Positions 1 to 10,877 of a stretch of DNA of 64,000 bases are shown here, piece by piece. Both the position numbers and the translations under genes were made by a program. Positions within the stretch are counted from its first letter, which is position 1. Every line of letters starts with the position of its first letter. The notes beneath the pieces were generated by a model. That model did not search any database. It was not told where the DNA came from and saw nothing but the letters and a program-made list of their open reading frames with translations. This DNA is from Cylindrotheca closterium (Eukaryota; Bacillariophyta; Bacillariophyceae; Bacillariales; Bacillariaceae). Location: contig CAKOGP040002280.1 of NCBI GenBank assembly GCA_933822405.4, positions 1-64,000 of the forward strand, given 5' to 3'.

Positions 1-621
1 AACAAGGGAGAATACAATATATTAACATTCGACTACAAAATTCGATCTAATTCTAAGCCAGTGTAGAGTTGAATTGTCATTGTGGTGAGGTTTGGCTATT
101 TGAATATCGTCGTCTGCACTTCGATCGCCCAATTCATGTTTAGCGTGAAAGTACTTTGATAGGTCCAAATCCACGCTAAACATTCACGCTAAACAAGGTC
201 ACAGCACAGCACCGCACCGTTGCCCAAGTTCGATAAACTGATCGGACTTGGTGTTGCTGAGCAATGCTGTTGTGACAGTCGTTCGACCGTCGTCAGTATG
301 ATGAAAGGAATCCAATGATTCGTTCTCGAGCTTTCGTCTACGTTAGAGAATCCAATGATTGATTGATTCATTCGTTCTCGAGCTTTCGTCTACAATACTG
401 TAGATATAATCTCAAAAATGCATCTTTTACGAGTACTCGTATAAAATACTTGTACTCTTTATTTATTGTTTTGGATCGTACACAGTATTTTTGGCAGCCC
501 CGACATACTGTAATGCACACGCATTTTCTTGATTTCCTGTTTGCTTTCCTTCTGCTGCAAGCTGTATCATAACAACGGCGTAACATACCATACTTTGAAA
601 TTTTTTGTAAGAGGTAAAATC
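1..621. other. Intergenic, upstream of stomatin-like gene
   Basis: No convincing gene. It holds a duplicated segment: a 24-base word beginning ATTCGTTCTCGAG occurs at 318-341 and again at 370-393, each preceded by GAATCCAATGATT (308-320 and 348-360). The word CACGCTAAAC also occurs twice near 172-196. Short ORFs here lack domain features or composition typical of coding sequence. Confidence 0.6.
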
Positions 622-1764
622 ATGAAAGTCACAATCGATCTTCGCACCCTGCTCTTCTTGATCAGCTGCCGCTTTGAAGAAGCTGCAGCTTTTGTAACTT
701 CTTCATCTTCAAAAGCGAAAAGTATCAAAAGTAGTAACCCATCCATCAGAATCAGTACAACTACCACGGGCAGCCGTCCCTTCATCACTGACAGCAAACG
801 GCAACCATCTTCTGCAAGTCGCACGGCGCTCTACTCCTTTCCACTTATCCGGAACACCCTCGTTATAGCTGCAGCGTCCGTCGCAGCATCCGCGAAGATT
901 GTCAGCCAAGGTGACGTGGCCATTGTCGAACGCTTGGGCAAATTCCATCAGATTCTCAATCCCGGACTCCATTTTACAATCCCCTTGGTCGACCGATTGC
1001 GCACCAGGCTGTCTAGAAGAGAACAGGTCTTTGATATTCCACCTCAAGAGTGCATCTCTCTGGATAATGCTCCGCTGGCTGCCGATGCAGTGGTCTACTG
1101 GAAAATGATAGATCCAAATCGGGCCTACTATTCCGTCATGAATTTAGAGCTGGCCATTCAGAATCTGGTATTGACACAGCTGCGGTCCGAGATTGGAAAA
1201 CTCTCGTTGGATGATACCTTTTCGGCACGAGAGAAGATTAATTCCGTTTTACTGAGGGACTTGGATGTGGCAACCGAACCGTGGGGCATTCAGATTACCC
1301 GAGTGGAAGTGCGTGACATCATTCCCAACAAACAAATTCTAAAGGCCATGGAACAGCAAATGGCGGCGGAACGAACCAAACGAGCGGTGGTCATTCAGTC
1401 GGAAGGTGAATTGCAACGATCAGTGAATGAAGCGGAAGGAAACGCGCAGTCTAAATTGATTGATGCCAGGGCCGCCGCGGGAGCGGTGCGGTTGGAGGCC
1501 CAAGCTAAGAAAGATCAATTGGAACTGGAAGCTCAAGGAGCTGCACAAGCAATCAAAGTGCTGATAGACGTTGTGGGTGGCAATGCGCAGGATGCCACCC
1601 AATTTCAATTGACTCGAGAATACATCGAGGCACAGAAAGCTTTGGCGAATAGCGCGAATACCAAAATCATCTTGTCGCCCGACGCATTAAGCGGCGCCAT
1701 GGTGCAAGCTTTATCCAACTACGATGTTGCTGGAAGTGGAAGCAAAGCGTCTCCTTCCAAGTAA
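622..1764 (+). CDS. Stomatin-like SPFH/Band 7 protein with plastid-type presequence
   Basis: A 380-residue protein of the stomatin/SLP-2 branch of the SPFH (Band 7) family, whose members form membrane-associated ring oligomers that scaffold proteases and other membrane proteins. After a short hydrophobic stretch (about residues 75-90) the SPFH core starts with VAIVERLGKFHQILNPGLHF and runs to about residue 250, followed by an Ala/Glu/Lys-rich helical region (about 250-320) typical of the coiled-coil tail. The first ATG in the longer open frame is at 622. It gives a signal-peptide-like N-terminus (MKVTIDLRTLLFLISC) followed by AAAF at residues 21-24, which resembles the diatom bipartite plastid-targeting motif with Phe right after cleavage, and then a Ser/Lys/Arg-rich transit-like stretch. 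Family identity is clear. Plastid location is inferred; mitochondrial targeting, as for animal SLP-2, is the alternative. No intron is needed. Confidence 0.88.
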   Translation: MKVTIDLRTLLFLISCRFEEAAAFVTSSSSKAKSIKSSNPSIRISTTTTGSRPFITDSKRQPSSASRTALYSFPLIRNTLVIAAASVAASAKIVSQGDVAIVERLGKFHQILNPGLHFTIPLVDRLRTRLSRREQVFDIPPQECISLDNAPLAADAVVYWKMIDPNRAYYSVMNLELAIQNLVLTQLRSEIGKLSLDDTFSAREKINSVLLRDLDVATEPWGIQITRVEVRDIIPNKQILKAMEQQMAAERTKRAVVIQSEGELQRSVNEAEGNAQSKLIDARAAAGAVRLEAQAKKDQLELEAQGAAQAIKVLIDVVGGNAQDATQFQLTREYIEAQKALANSANTKIILSPDALSGAMVQALSNYDVAGSGSKASPSK

Positions 1765-2256
1765 ATTGTGTTGATCACCAGGTGATAGGACTAATGGTTA
1801 CGAAAGCTTAAATTCTGCACCGTGAGATCCTCTACTTCTAGCGCCACAACAGCAGTCATTCAGTCATGATGGCGTTGTTTCCTCCATTGTGGCAAAATAA
1901 TCCGAGGCTGCTGTGCGTTTTGAGAAACAAGTTGATGAACGACGACCGTGATAGAAACAGGATCGAGATTGTGACGACTCCCTTCAGGCAGGCGGAACTA
2001 CATACCAACACGATTGGCCGTTGACACTACCACTATTATTTTATCATTGAGGATGGTGATGGGATACATACACATAGTGGTATGCATTATATTGCAGTCA
2101 TCGTCATCATCATCATTATTATTATTCCCATCCTGAATCATATCCACGATCAGCGACCTTGATTCTAACGATGTAACTATAATTTTGGAAATTGAAAATA
2201 GAGTGTTATAATACCAAAATGTATCATAGATCCTATATGTACAGTATTCTACTGTT
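1765..2256. other. Intergenic between convergent genes
   Basis: About 490 bases separate the stop of the stomatin-like gene from the stop of the minus-strand PDZ-FYVE-ankyrin gene, so it should hold both 3' ends. A CAT/ATT trinucleotide tract lies at about 2099-2130. Small ORFs overlapping it are shadows. Confidence 0.6.
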
Positions 2257-5200
2257 TTAACTGGAAAATAGCAAATGATTTCCGGGAGGAGCAATGGAAT
2301 CTCCGCTAGCGGCGTGATTCAAATTGTTTTGGCTGCTCGAGTGATGGCTGCTAGAGCCTTGCGGGTTGGATCGCTGTCGATGGGCGATTTGGACACTGGC
2401 GGGCATTTGATTTTGCTCGGCCAACATACTGGCAGGCACAGTATCCAAGAGACCAGTCAAATGCCTCAAGACCTTACGATAGTCGGCGCGCAAGTCTTCT
2501 TCCAACAAATTTAGTTTCTGACTCGATACCAAATACTGAAGAATGTCTGTGTGTTCTTGCGCCAGTGCCAATCGCAAGGGCGACCGACCCTTGGAAGTCC
2601 GCAAGACCAAACTGTCATTGAAGCGCTTGCTGGTGCTGCTGTTGCCTTGGGTGGCCAAGGGAACGGATCGTTGCAAGGGCACATAGCGATCTTGGACCAA
2701 CCATTGGACCAGTTGCAAGTTTCCACCAAAAATGGCCATGTGGATGGGATGCATGATTTCATCCCGTCGTTTCTTGCTGCGGCCACCATTGTAGGGACCA
2801 TAGGGAGTTCGCATGTTGATGTTTCCAGTCTTGTAGAGAGTCAGAGCCTTGGACATGTTGCCTCTTAACAAGGCTTGTTGAAAGTTGGTGGCCAACCAAT
2901 CGCAACCCAGACACACTAGCACGGTCCCAGTGGTGTTCTTACTTTTCTTGCGATAGGTATCCGGCAATCGTTTGCTGGACCACGTACAGCAACAGCTGGA
3001 GCAAATGACGACTCCACAGTTCTTGCAATGTTTGGGCCGTTGGAAGACGGCAAACTTGGATTTGCACAGGAAACAAGTGGGATTATCCGAAAAGGGATGC
3101 ATGACGGGAGGTGCCATGGCAAGACCCGCCTCGTAGGCTTCCGACTCTGTGTCCCCCGAAAAGGTATGACAGGACCGAACTTGCTCCAGCGATCGCTCGT
3201 GGTTCGAAGAAGCTTCTTCCCATGCCTTTTGGTTTGTTTGTACCGAAGCTACCCATTTGTTGGTGGTAGCATTTCGTTTGACCGTCCATGGAAGTAAATC
3301 TCTCTTGCGAATGTAATCATCGGGGGCAGCTTCCAGTCCGGCCAAGATGACCTCCATGGAGTTCTTCTTGCCATCACCAAAGAGCTTTTGCTTCACATTC
3401 TTGGGGTTGTACTTTTTGTTACCATTCCTGCTGTTGGTATAACTGCGTTCTCTGGGACTCTGCTTGCCGTGCGCAATACTTCCACCATGTTCGACCATGA
3501 CCACAGATGCCACGGCAGTATCTTGTAGGATACTTCGTCGCACACGATCTTCAATCTGTGCTTCGGCATCGGTCGTCAGTTCGGCAGCGACCACCACACT
3601 GGAGTGAGTGGAGGAATGGTTGAGAATCTCGTCTTCAAAATCCACACTGTTATTGTCCAATAAACTATCCAAGAGACCCTCTGCATTATTTCCTTCCTCC
3701 ACCCCCACATCCAAATCGGTATCATCGTCAAAATCGGAAAAGTCTCCCGCGTCGTAAAAGCTGCGCAAGAAGGAAGAGTCGTCCGATTCATGACCGGAAC
3801 TGGGATTGGAACTGGCCCGTGAGCTAGCTCGGGAAAGAGAGGCTGGTCCCTGAATCGAGTAGGCACCGGGTGTCATGAAGAATGCAGGCTGATTTTGGGA
3901 CTGCCGTTGCAGAAGGGGTTGGGGAAGTGGTGGTTGATCATTGTCACCATTGGTGTCTTGGTGGCTTGCTGCTGGGGTCATGCGGTATTGATGGGGAGAA
4001 GGAGGTGGATATTCATGAAACTGTTGTTGTTGCTGCTGCTGTTGCTGTTGATTTGGAAAGAGACGAATAGGTCCTCCGCCCTTTTGCATTTGTTGTTGTT
4101 GTTGTTGTTGATTGGATGATCTATCCTGCTTTGTCCTTGAAAAGTCGGTATCGTAGGCAGCATCAAACTCTTCGTCTCCATCAAATGTCATTTCATCTTT
4201 TGTAGATTCGGGTGCATCATTTCCCAAGAGCCAGCTGGTAGCGGCTTCTGTCAGTTGCTGTGCTTGACTCAGGAGCGAAAAGGTGGAAGATTCCGATTCG
4301 TACCCATCGGCTTGCTTGGCAGCCTGTTTGGCCGCTTTGGAAAAGGCATAGGAGTCCGAAGCTGCGCGTTTGGCTCTTGCGGTAGGGCTCGCTGCTGCCT
4401 CTAGGGATGCAGTCGCCGAGGCCGCTGCTAACGTGGCTTTGAACGAATCCGAAGCAGAACGCTTGGAAGTACTGGTGGGAATGTGTTTTGTTTTGCCACT
4501 GCCTCTTCTTGCCGCATTACTTTTTAGCTTGGAATTCTCTGTAGTAATATATCGAGGCTTGCCACTGCCTCTTCGAGCCACATTACTCTTTGGCAGAGGA
4601 CTCTCCGCGGTGATAAATCTAGGCTTATCGCTGCCTCTTCGAGCAACATTTCTTCTTGGCTTTTCATTCCAATCGGTTTCATCTTCTGAATCGGAAAGTA
4701 ATGGTTTCCCCCTGGACCAGTCATCATCCGCATCGCCATCGTCGGCTTCATCGTGATAGTTTTTCTTGCTGCTTCTGCTCGTTTCATTGGAAGTATCCAA
4801 TAGTGTTGCTTCGACACCTTCGTCATCCGCTACCAACATGGCCGAAGAGCTCTCCATACTCGGGGAAGTGACAAATTCTACGGGCGCCAAACACTCACTA
4901 AGTCGTTGTCGTCTCGCTTCATCCTCTTCCCTACGATTGCGGCGGCGTGACATAGAAGAAAAGGCTCGAGTGACGTTTGTAGTAGCATTGTTACTCTCCT
5001 GATGTTGTTGATTCGGATCCTTCAAGGAACAGGCAACAATGGTCAAGTCTCCTTCAATGGCTTTGACAATGGTTGCAGTTTCCTTGACGGTCCGGGGACA
5101 CGGTTTGCCATTGACGGTCAAGACCACCATGCCAATCTGCAATGGAGTATTGGCAAACTTGCTGTTGCGTTTGATATCCGACACGTAAATCCGTCCCATG

Positions 5201-5517
5201 GTGTTGCTCAGTTTCAGATTCAAACCAATCTTTTCCGTCTTGGTGTATTTGAAAATGTTGGCGACGCAGAGAGATTTCTTGGGCGTCGGGTGTAGTGGTT
5301 GCGATTGTTGCGATGATGATGACGATGAATGCAATTGCTGATGTTGTGGCATTTCTCTCGTTTCCTGAAGCGGACTGGCGCTGCTATCGCTATTGCTGTT
5401 GCGACTTTCCTGCTGATGATTACGATGCTGCCGGCTGTTGCTGTTGCGTTGGGCACGGCGACCTCTGTGACTGTGGGATGAGTTCACCGCGAGCATTCCA
5501 AAGGATGGGGACATCAT
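2257..5517 (-). CDS. PDZ-like, FYVE zinc finger and ankyrin multidomain protein
   Basis: A 1086-residue protein, probably a phosphoinositide- or endomembrane-associated adaptor. The open frame continues upstream to 5823, but its first ATG is at 5517, so that start is used. Domain order: Ser/Gln-rich N-terminus; a PDZ-like domain at about residues 80-165 (IGLNLKLSN, GMVVLTVNGKPC); a long acidic, Ser-rich low-complexity region with three similar NVARRGSGKPR-type motifs; two polyQ tracts (about 465-500); a FYVE/FYVE-related zinc finger at about 812-873 with paired cysteines (CFLCKSKF, HCKNCGVVICSSCC, CLGC); and two ankyrin-like repeats at about 920-1000 (HPIHMAIFGGNLQLVQWLV, SPLRLALAQEHTDILQYLV). 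FYVE fingers usually bind PI3P on endosomes; the classic R(R/K)HHCR patch is here RPKHCKNC, so lipid binding is uncertain. The FYVE-ankyrin pairing is clear; the biological role is unknown. Confidence 0.85.
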   Translation of the reverse strand: MMSPSFGMLAVNSSHSHRGRRAQRNSNSRQHRNHQQESRNSNSDSSASPLQETREMPQHQQLHSSSSSSQQSQPLHPTPKKSLCVANIFKYTKTEKIGLNLKLSNTMGRIYVSDIKRNSKFANTPLQIGMVVLTVNGKPCPRTVKETATIVKAIEGDLTIVACSLKDPNQQHQESNNATTNVTRAFSSMSRRRNRREEDEARRQRLSECLAPVEFVTSPSMESSSAMLVADDEGVEATLLDTSNETSRSSKKNYHDEADDGDADDDWSRGKPLLSDSEDETDWNEKPRRNVARRGSDKPRFITAESPLPKSNVARRGSGKPRYITTENSKLKSNAARRGSGKTKHIPTSTSKRSASDSFKATLAAASATASLEAAASPTARAKRAASDSYAFSKAAKQAAKQADGYESESSTFSLLSQAQQLTEAATSWLLGNDAPESTKDEMTFDGDEEFDAAYDTDFSRTKQDRSSNQQQQQQQMQKGGGPIRLFPNQQQQQQQQQQFHEYPPPSPHQYRMTPAASHQDTNGDNDQPPLPQPLLQRQSQNQPAFFMTPGAYSIQGPASLSRASSRASSNPSSGHESDDSSFLRSFYDAGDFSDFDDDTDLDVGVEEGNNAEGLLDSLLDNNSVDFEDEILNHSSTHSSVVVAAELTTDAEAQIEDRVRRSILQDTAVASVVMVEHGGSIAHGKQSPRERSYTNSRNGNKKYNPKNVKQKLFGDGKKNSMEVILAGLEAAPDDYIRKRDLLPWTVKRNATTNKWVASVQTNQKAWEEASSNHERSLEQVRSCHTFSGDTESEAYEAGLAMAPPVMHPFSDNPTCFLCKSKFAVFQRPKHCKNCGVVICSSCCCTWSSKRLPDTYRKKSKNTTGTVLVCLGCDWLATNFQQALLRGNMSKALTLYKTGNINMRTPYGPYNGGRSKKRRDEIMHPIHMAIFGGNLQLVQWLVQDRYVPLQRSVPLATQGNSSTSKRFNDSLVLRTSKGRSPLRLALAQEHTDILQYLVSSQKLNLLEEDLRADYRKVLRHLTGLLDTVPASMLAEQNQMPASVQIAHRQRSNPQGSSSHHSSSQNNLNHAASGDSIAPPGNHLLFSS

Positions 5518-6715
5518 CTTTTGAGAGAACTGTTTAGGAAATTGAATATGATAGAAACCTCTTTTTGAGTGCCGAAAACTAGCGGTTTCGATCAAATAGA
5601 AACCCGGAAAAGCTATTGGTGACGTCTCGAAGGGTGTAAACTGATGGACTATTGAAATGATTGGGACGAACGAGGTTTGTGGAGGATGCCTATAAGATCT
5701 TTGGAAACATGCACCGCTGCAGTCAATCGATCCAATCGTTTGAGATTCGATATGCAGGAGAGAGGTGAAAGGCAACTTCGTCCTCACAAAATTCCTAAAG
5801 TAGGGAAGGATCAGAACTGACAACCTGACGCGCGCGTTTCAACGTAAACTTGGTACTCTTCTTACACTTTCGGTTCATTGGGTGTTGCAGTTATCAACAT
5901 ACCAAGAGACGTTACTTCAATTAGTAATATTTTGTATGTGACACATCACAAATGCTGTTGATCTTGTTTGCCACCAACACTGCGACACAAAAAGTGACCG
6001 TTAACATAAGTGATACTGGTATGTGCAAAGGGAGTCCGTCCGTCGTCATTTAGGCTCGGAGTGGACCACATCGTCATGACATGATGTGAAAGGAATCTTT
6101 TGGATGACGCGGATGAAGAATGGGAGTTACAGTAGTAGTACCGTACTGGTGTGGTTCTGATGGGATGAACAGCCAACCAGTGGAATTCTATCTGGGACTG
6201 CAATCTACGCGCAGATCAAAAAGGATAAAAGGACTTACCATTTGAAATCAAGTTCCTAATAGAACTACAGCCCAGTTGTTCCTAGTACTCTGCTTCTTGT
6301 TCTTCCTCCTCCTCATTGCTCGACGCTTGGAAACAATACGATTTATTGATAAAATATCAATGAACGGTACCTTCTTTTAACTAACAGGTCAACAAAGAAT
6401 GTGAATGGTCTATTTTTCCTGTAGGTCAATCACAAAGTCGCCATGCATGAGAAGCTTCTTGCAAGCATTATCGTTGCAAGGTGACAATAGATTTGGTCCA
6501 ACGAATCAAAGGTTTTGAAAGTCCAACGAGTCGATTTCGAATTTCTCAAACATGCACGCACACCGGTATGCACATCATCGTCCTCGATGATATCTCCGTG
6601 GCAATGCTATAAGGACTGGATATAGCATCGGACTAGTACCTACACGTACTTGCGCCATAGGGATTAGCTCCCTTCCTGTGGTGATAAATTTGGTCCAACC
6701 ACCGAATACCGAAAG
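5518..6715. other. Intergenic between divergent genes
   Basis: About 1.2 kb separate two divergently transcribed genes (PDZ-FYVE-ankyrin leftwards, BspA-type LRR rightwards), so both promoters should lie here. The 102 codons open upstream of 5517 contain no ATG and are read as 5' leader. An 85-residue minus-strand ORF at 5946-6203 has no recognisable feature and is not annotated. Confidence 0.55.
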
Positions 6716-8104
6716 ATGCAAGCATCAAATGAACTCAGCACCTACCATTACCATGGCCAAGAAGGAGAAAACGTACCAGACGATGTGGAAACCCTCATTG
6801 TCGATGCTTGCGTATCAGTGTTACCGGACCATTTTTGCAGTTTCCGAAGCGAGCTAAAAGAAGTTCATCTAGCAGAAGGACTGAGAGAAATTGGAACGGC
6901 GGCGTTTTACGAATGCGTGAATTTGAAGGATATCGAGTTCCCCAGCACACTCGAAACGATTGGAGAACGAGCATTCCTTTACTGCTTTGCGTTGACGAGG
7001 GTTCATTTCACAGAGCCATCATCATCATTTCAAAGAATCAAGGAAAGAGCGTTCACAGGAGTTCCGTTACGAAAATTCACTTCGCCATCTAGTATGAGAA
7101 TATTGGACAGACACGTCTTTGCAGATTGTTACTCATTGCTCGAGGTAAATCTTGGCTTTTCACGGCTATGTGAGATTCCAAGTTTTGCATTTGAACAGGC
7201 CGACAACCTACAAGCCGTCCGCCTACCGAGCTCTGTGAAACGCATCGCTTGCTATGCATTTTACGATTGTCCCAATCTTGTCACGGTGGAAGTCATCTCA
7301 TCACCGAATCGTCATCCCATCTGCGTTGAGAAGAAGTCCTTTTTCAACTGCAAGTCACTTGCCAATATACGGATATTCACAGCACATGGGAAGGTTGACG
7401 AGGCGGCCTTTGATGGGTGCATTCTACTGCACGAATATTGTGGTACAAGGCATGATGAGATTATTCATGGCCAAGCTCGCCGTTTTGATGAGCATCCCAT
7501 CCACCACTTGTGCTACCACTCATCGACCACCACGGTGGAAGAACTGCGTCGATGCATCAACTCCCAAGGAAACTTGAGTCTATTGGTCACAGACAATTTC
7601 GACATGACTCCATTTCATATCTTATGTTCTTCTGTGGAACCCCGTCAAGATTTATTCCTTGTGCTTCTGGACAATGGCAAGTGCCCAGCACACTATAATG
7701 TACTCGGTTGGAAAGATACCAATGGCAAACGAGCAATGGACTATCTAATCACCAACTGGTCTCCTGAAACTGCAAACTTGTTTCGAGTGGCCATGCAACG
7801 CTGGATAATCGGTTCATGGGAGCGGTGGGGTGCTACCGCAGGCCTGGAAGACATGGAGGGCCGTATAGAAGCTATACTTGATCGATCTGTTGACAAGGAT
7901 CTCCGGCAAAGTTTGTTCAATGATACATGCTCTGCATTCGAATATTATGCAATCATTGAAACTATGTCATTGCTAGAGTTGGCCATATGGAAACAGAAAA
8001 ATCTGGAAGTGGGTGAGAGTCGACGAGAAGAGTGCCGCTTGCTCTGCCAAACCGATATGGTGCTTGCAAATGTAGGTGCGTTCTTGGGATTCGTCCAGTC
8101 ATGA
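6716..8104 (+). CDS. BspA-type leucine-rich-repeat protein
   Basis: A 462-residue protein. Residues about 20-240 form BspA-type (LRR_5) repeats of 22-24 residues with the hallmark pattern of an early conserved Phe/Tyr-x-x-C and I-x-x-P, for example IGTAAFYECVNLKDIEFPST, IGERAFLYCFALTRVHF and RIACYAFYDCPNLVTVEV. The C-terminal half (about 290-460) starts with NFDMTPFHILCSS and looks helical. No signal peptide or membrane segment is visible, which suggests an intracellular protein. BspA-type LRRs mediate protein-protein contacts and are expanded in diatoms; no specific partner can be proposed. The start is the first ATG of the frame and no intron is needed. A second, unlike BspA-type gene lies at 11462-12532 on the other strand. 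Confidence 0.85.
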   Translation: MQASNELSTYHYHGQEGENVPDDVETLIVDACVSVLPDHFCSFRSELKEVHLAEGLREIGTAAFYECVNLKDIEFPSTLETIGERAFLYCFALTRVHFTEPSSSFQRIKERAFTGVPLRKFTSPSSMRILDRHVFADCYSLLEVNLGFSRLCEIPSFAFEQADNLQAVRLPSSVKRIACYAFYDCPNLVTVEVISSPNRHPICVEKKSFFNCKSLANIRIFTAHGKVDEAAFDGCILLHEYCGTRHDEIIHGQARRFDEHPIHHLCYHSSTTTVEELRRCINSQGNLSLLVTDNFDMTPFHILCSSVEPRQDLFLVLLDNGKCPAHYNVLGWKDTNGKRAMDYLITNWSPETANLFRVAMQRWIIGSWERWGATAGLEDMEGRIEAILDRSVDKDLRQSLFNDTCSAFEYYAIIETMSLLELAIWKQKNLEVGESRREECRLLCQTDMVLANVGAFLGFVQS

Positions 8105-8402
8105 ACTCACGGAAGTAGAGAATACCGTTTAAAATGCCAATCCCATTATATTCGTTTCCGCCTTGCTTGGCCATCATTATGTTGTCCTTACATTCATCGT
8201 TGAAGTCGAACGAGTCAAAGTCATGGATGACCTGCAAACCAAACAAAAATCCATTATCGCATCTCGCACATTCATCCCGATCTCCGTGGAAACACGAAGC
8301 CCCTCGCTGACAATAATAGGCATCCCCACCGCTGCAAATCATTCGATTAAAAAAGCGGATCTCGTTGCATTGAATATAATATTACTTTCTACAACATTGT
8401 CA

Positions 8403-10877
8403 ATGGCAGACTCCAAGCAACAACAACAAGAAAAAGAAGAAGAAGAGCAAGGTCAAGTCGTGGACGGGGCAACGGATGATGGCAACAATCAAGAAGTAGA
8501 TCCCATCAAGCAAGCCGCCGACGAAGCCAAGGCCAAAGAAGAAGAAGAAGAAGAAATTAAAGAGGAAGAAGAAAAGGTTTTAGACAAGGACACAAAGGAA
8601 GCTGAAGATCTAGAGGGTGCAGAAAAGGAAGAGGGGACTAGCGATGAGGAACAGAAATTGGAGCACGCTCTCAAGGCGGAAGAAGAAATCAAGGCTATGG
8701 ACCAATTGACTTCTGAAGAACAAAAGAAGATTGCCCAACGACTGCAGAAACAGTTGAATTTCAATCGTGATCATCCCTATGGAGTTACACTATTGGCACG
8801 GGACAACCAAAACAACCGACGACTCTTTCCTAATGGACCATTTGGAACCATTGATGTTGCCGAATCGGATTGTCAAGATGGCGTTTGCCCACATTATTCC
8901 GAACAACCAGATGCCAAATTGGAAAATGCCAAACATACCCCAGTTCATATGCTGATTGCTGCCTTTCGGGATAAGTTATGTTCTCGGACCTTGCATTATG
9001 CCTTTACCCAGGCAGAGAATCCATCCCGACTCTTCATTCGTGTCATTGATCAAGTCCAACCAGGATCCGATCTGGAAGATGATGCTGGATGCTGGGAACT
9101 CTATTGCGAAAAATACAATCACAATTGCAATGAATACAAGTCGCAAGTTCGAATTGTCAAGATTGATTCGGCTCAATCCATGGGCCCCACCTACGCTCGA
9201 TCGAAATTATCCGCCATGGTTCATTGGGATTACATCAACCGTGACAAGAGTGAGGAAATTGATCTTCAAGTTGTCAATGAACAAGATTACTGTATGCAGG
9301 TAAGATTCTTCATGTCTTGTTGAACGACTCAGTACTACTGCGGTGCTTGTTGATTCACCTTATTTGGAGTACAGACTGATGTCTAATTATTATATTGTGT
9401 GCTCCATTTTCGTTCCAACCTTTTTTGTTGTTGTTGTTGTTGTTGATCTTCTTCTTCCGTTTGACAGATTGACAGTCACATGAATTTCAGCAAGCGCTTT
9501 GATACCCGTCTCATTGAAATGCATCACCGGACCAAGAATGATTATGCTGTCTTGAGTACCTACGTTACAGACATTGAAAACAACGACCAAGATGAAAAAA
9601 CCGTCCCCAACCTATGCATGGTGACCTTTACTTCGAGTATTCGCAATTGGGGAACCAAAGAATGCAAATACCTTGTCCGTCCAAAGTTGACCAACGCCAT
9701 GTGGGGAGCTGGATTGAGTTTTCACAGATGTCATGGAGAACTTGTGGTACCTGTCGACCCGTATTTGGACAATGTGTTTGACGGCGAAGAGGGCAGCCGT
9801 GGAATTCGATTCTTTACCCACGGATATGACGTCTATGCTCCCGACATCGTCTTGGTCACTCACGATTACAAGACGCATCAGGGGAATCCAGTGGTGCATA
9901 CCTGGGGTCGGGGAGCCAGGCAACATCAGGATGAAGACGAGGACTTGAAAGTTGGCGAAAAGAAATGGAAGTGGATGGAGGAAATTAACAAGCATCGTCC
10001 CGAGCTCACCGTGTTTGGTACGGATCGAGTCAATATGCTTTTGGGCATTGGTTCCCATCACAATAGCACGGAGCGAGAACAGAAAGAACTCGATTTGATT
10101 CGCAACTCTCGTTTTGGTCTGGGGACAAAGCGAACCATGGAACAAGTGAAGGAGTTCACTGGAATCGATCTATTGAATAAGAAAATGGAATCCAACAAAT
10201 GTGGTAACAATTACTGGGTACCATTTGAAGAATCTCCCAACTATGGTGTGCAAGAGGTTTTGGCAAGAGGAAATGTTGGAAAGGTCCAGGAGCCTCCCAA
10301 ACCAGAAGAAATCAAAACAAAGGAAGTCGCCAAAGAAAAGAAGGGAGCAGCCCCACCGAAACATGTCGTCGTCGCCGAGGAACAGGAGGAGAAGAAGAAA
10401 GAAGAAGAAGAAGAACCTGTTGCTGACCAATTGGAGCATGAATTGTTAGAGGAAGACCAAGTACTAAAGAATGCGTTGAAGCAAAAGACTGTCAAGAAAT
10501 CCAAAAAGAAAAAGCCACTCGGGGACCTCTTGTCGGAGCCAAATCACGATATTGTGAAACGAAAGAAAATAAGAGGTGCTGGTGCCGTATTGCCAGAAGA
10601 TTCTTCCCCTGACCTCCATTCAAATAGATTCGAGAGAGCCAAGCACCTCCTTGACAATGCCAAACCTCAGATGCGCCATGCCGCTGAATTGCTAAAGACC
10701 AAGGAAGAAGCACTGATGGCTGGAGCTGTTCGGTTGAAAGAAAAGGAACAAGAGATGATTTCCAATGGCCAAGTGGATTACCAATTCTTTGGTATCGTTT
10801 CGTTGATAATCGTACTGTTGTTGTTCATCATGTCGACACAAGGGAAAAAGAGAAGAGACCACAAGAAGAGGAGTTAG
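8403..10877 (+). CDS. Skp1-type GlcNAc-transferase (PF11397-like), C-terminally membrane-anchored, two exons
   Basis: Exon 1 is 8403-9299 and exon 2 is 9468-10877. The 168-nt intron (GTAAGA..ACAG) joins CMQ to IDSHMNF in phase 0. The 768-residue product has an acidic Glu/Lys-rich coiled region (about 5-120), then a domain resembling the Skp1 hydroxyproline GlcNAc-transferase family (GT60/PF11397): AAFRDKLCSRTLHYAFTQA, GPTYARSK, LQVVNEQDYCMQIDSHMNF, MWGAGLSFHRCHGELVVPVD, GEEGSRGIRFFTHGYDVYAP. The DSH at 301-303 may replace the DxD metal site. After a charged linker, residues about 740-758 form one hydrophobic helix (FFGIVSLIIVLLLFIMS) followed by a basic tail ending KKRS. With the 8403 ATG there is no signal peptide, suggesting a tail-anchored enzyme with its catalytic domain in the cytosol. 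An in-frame ATG at 8223 would add a hydrophobic stretch and could reverse the topology. The fold assignment is good; the acceptor is inferred. Confidence 0.8.

Noticed and set aside
5518..5823. 102 extra codons upstream of the PDZ-FYVE-ankyrin start
   Set aside because: The open frame there has no ATG, so it is treated as leader.
9612..10145. A 177-residue minus-strand ORF
   Set aside because: Lies fully inside the GlcNAc-transferase exon 2 on the opposite strand and has no domain of its own.
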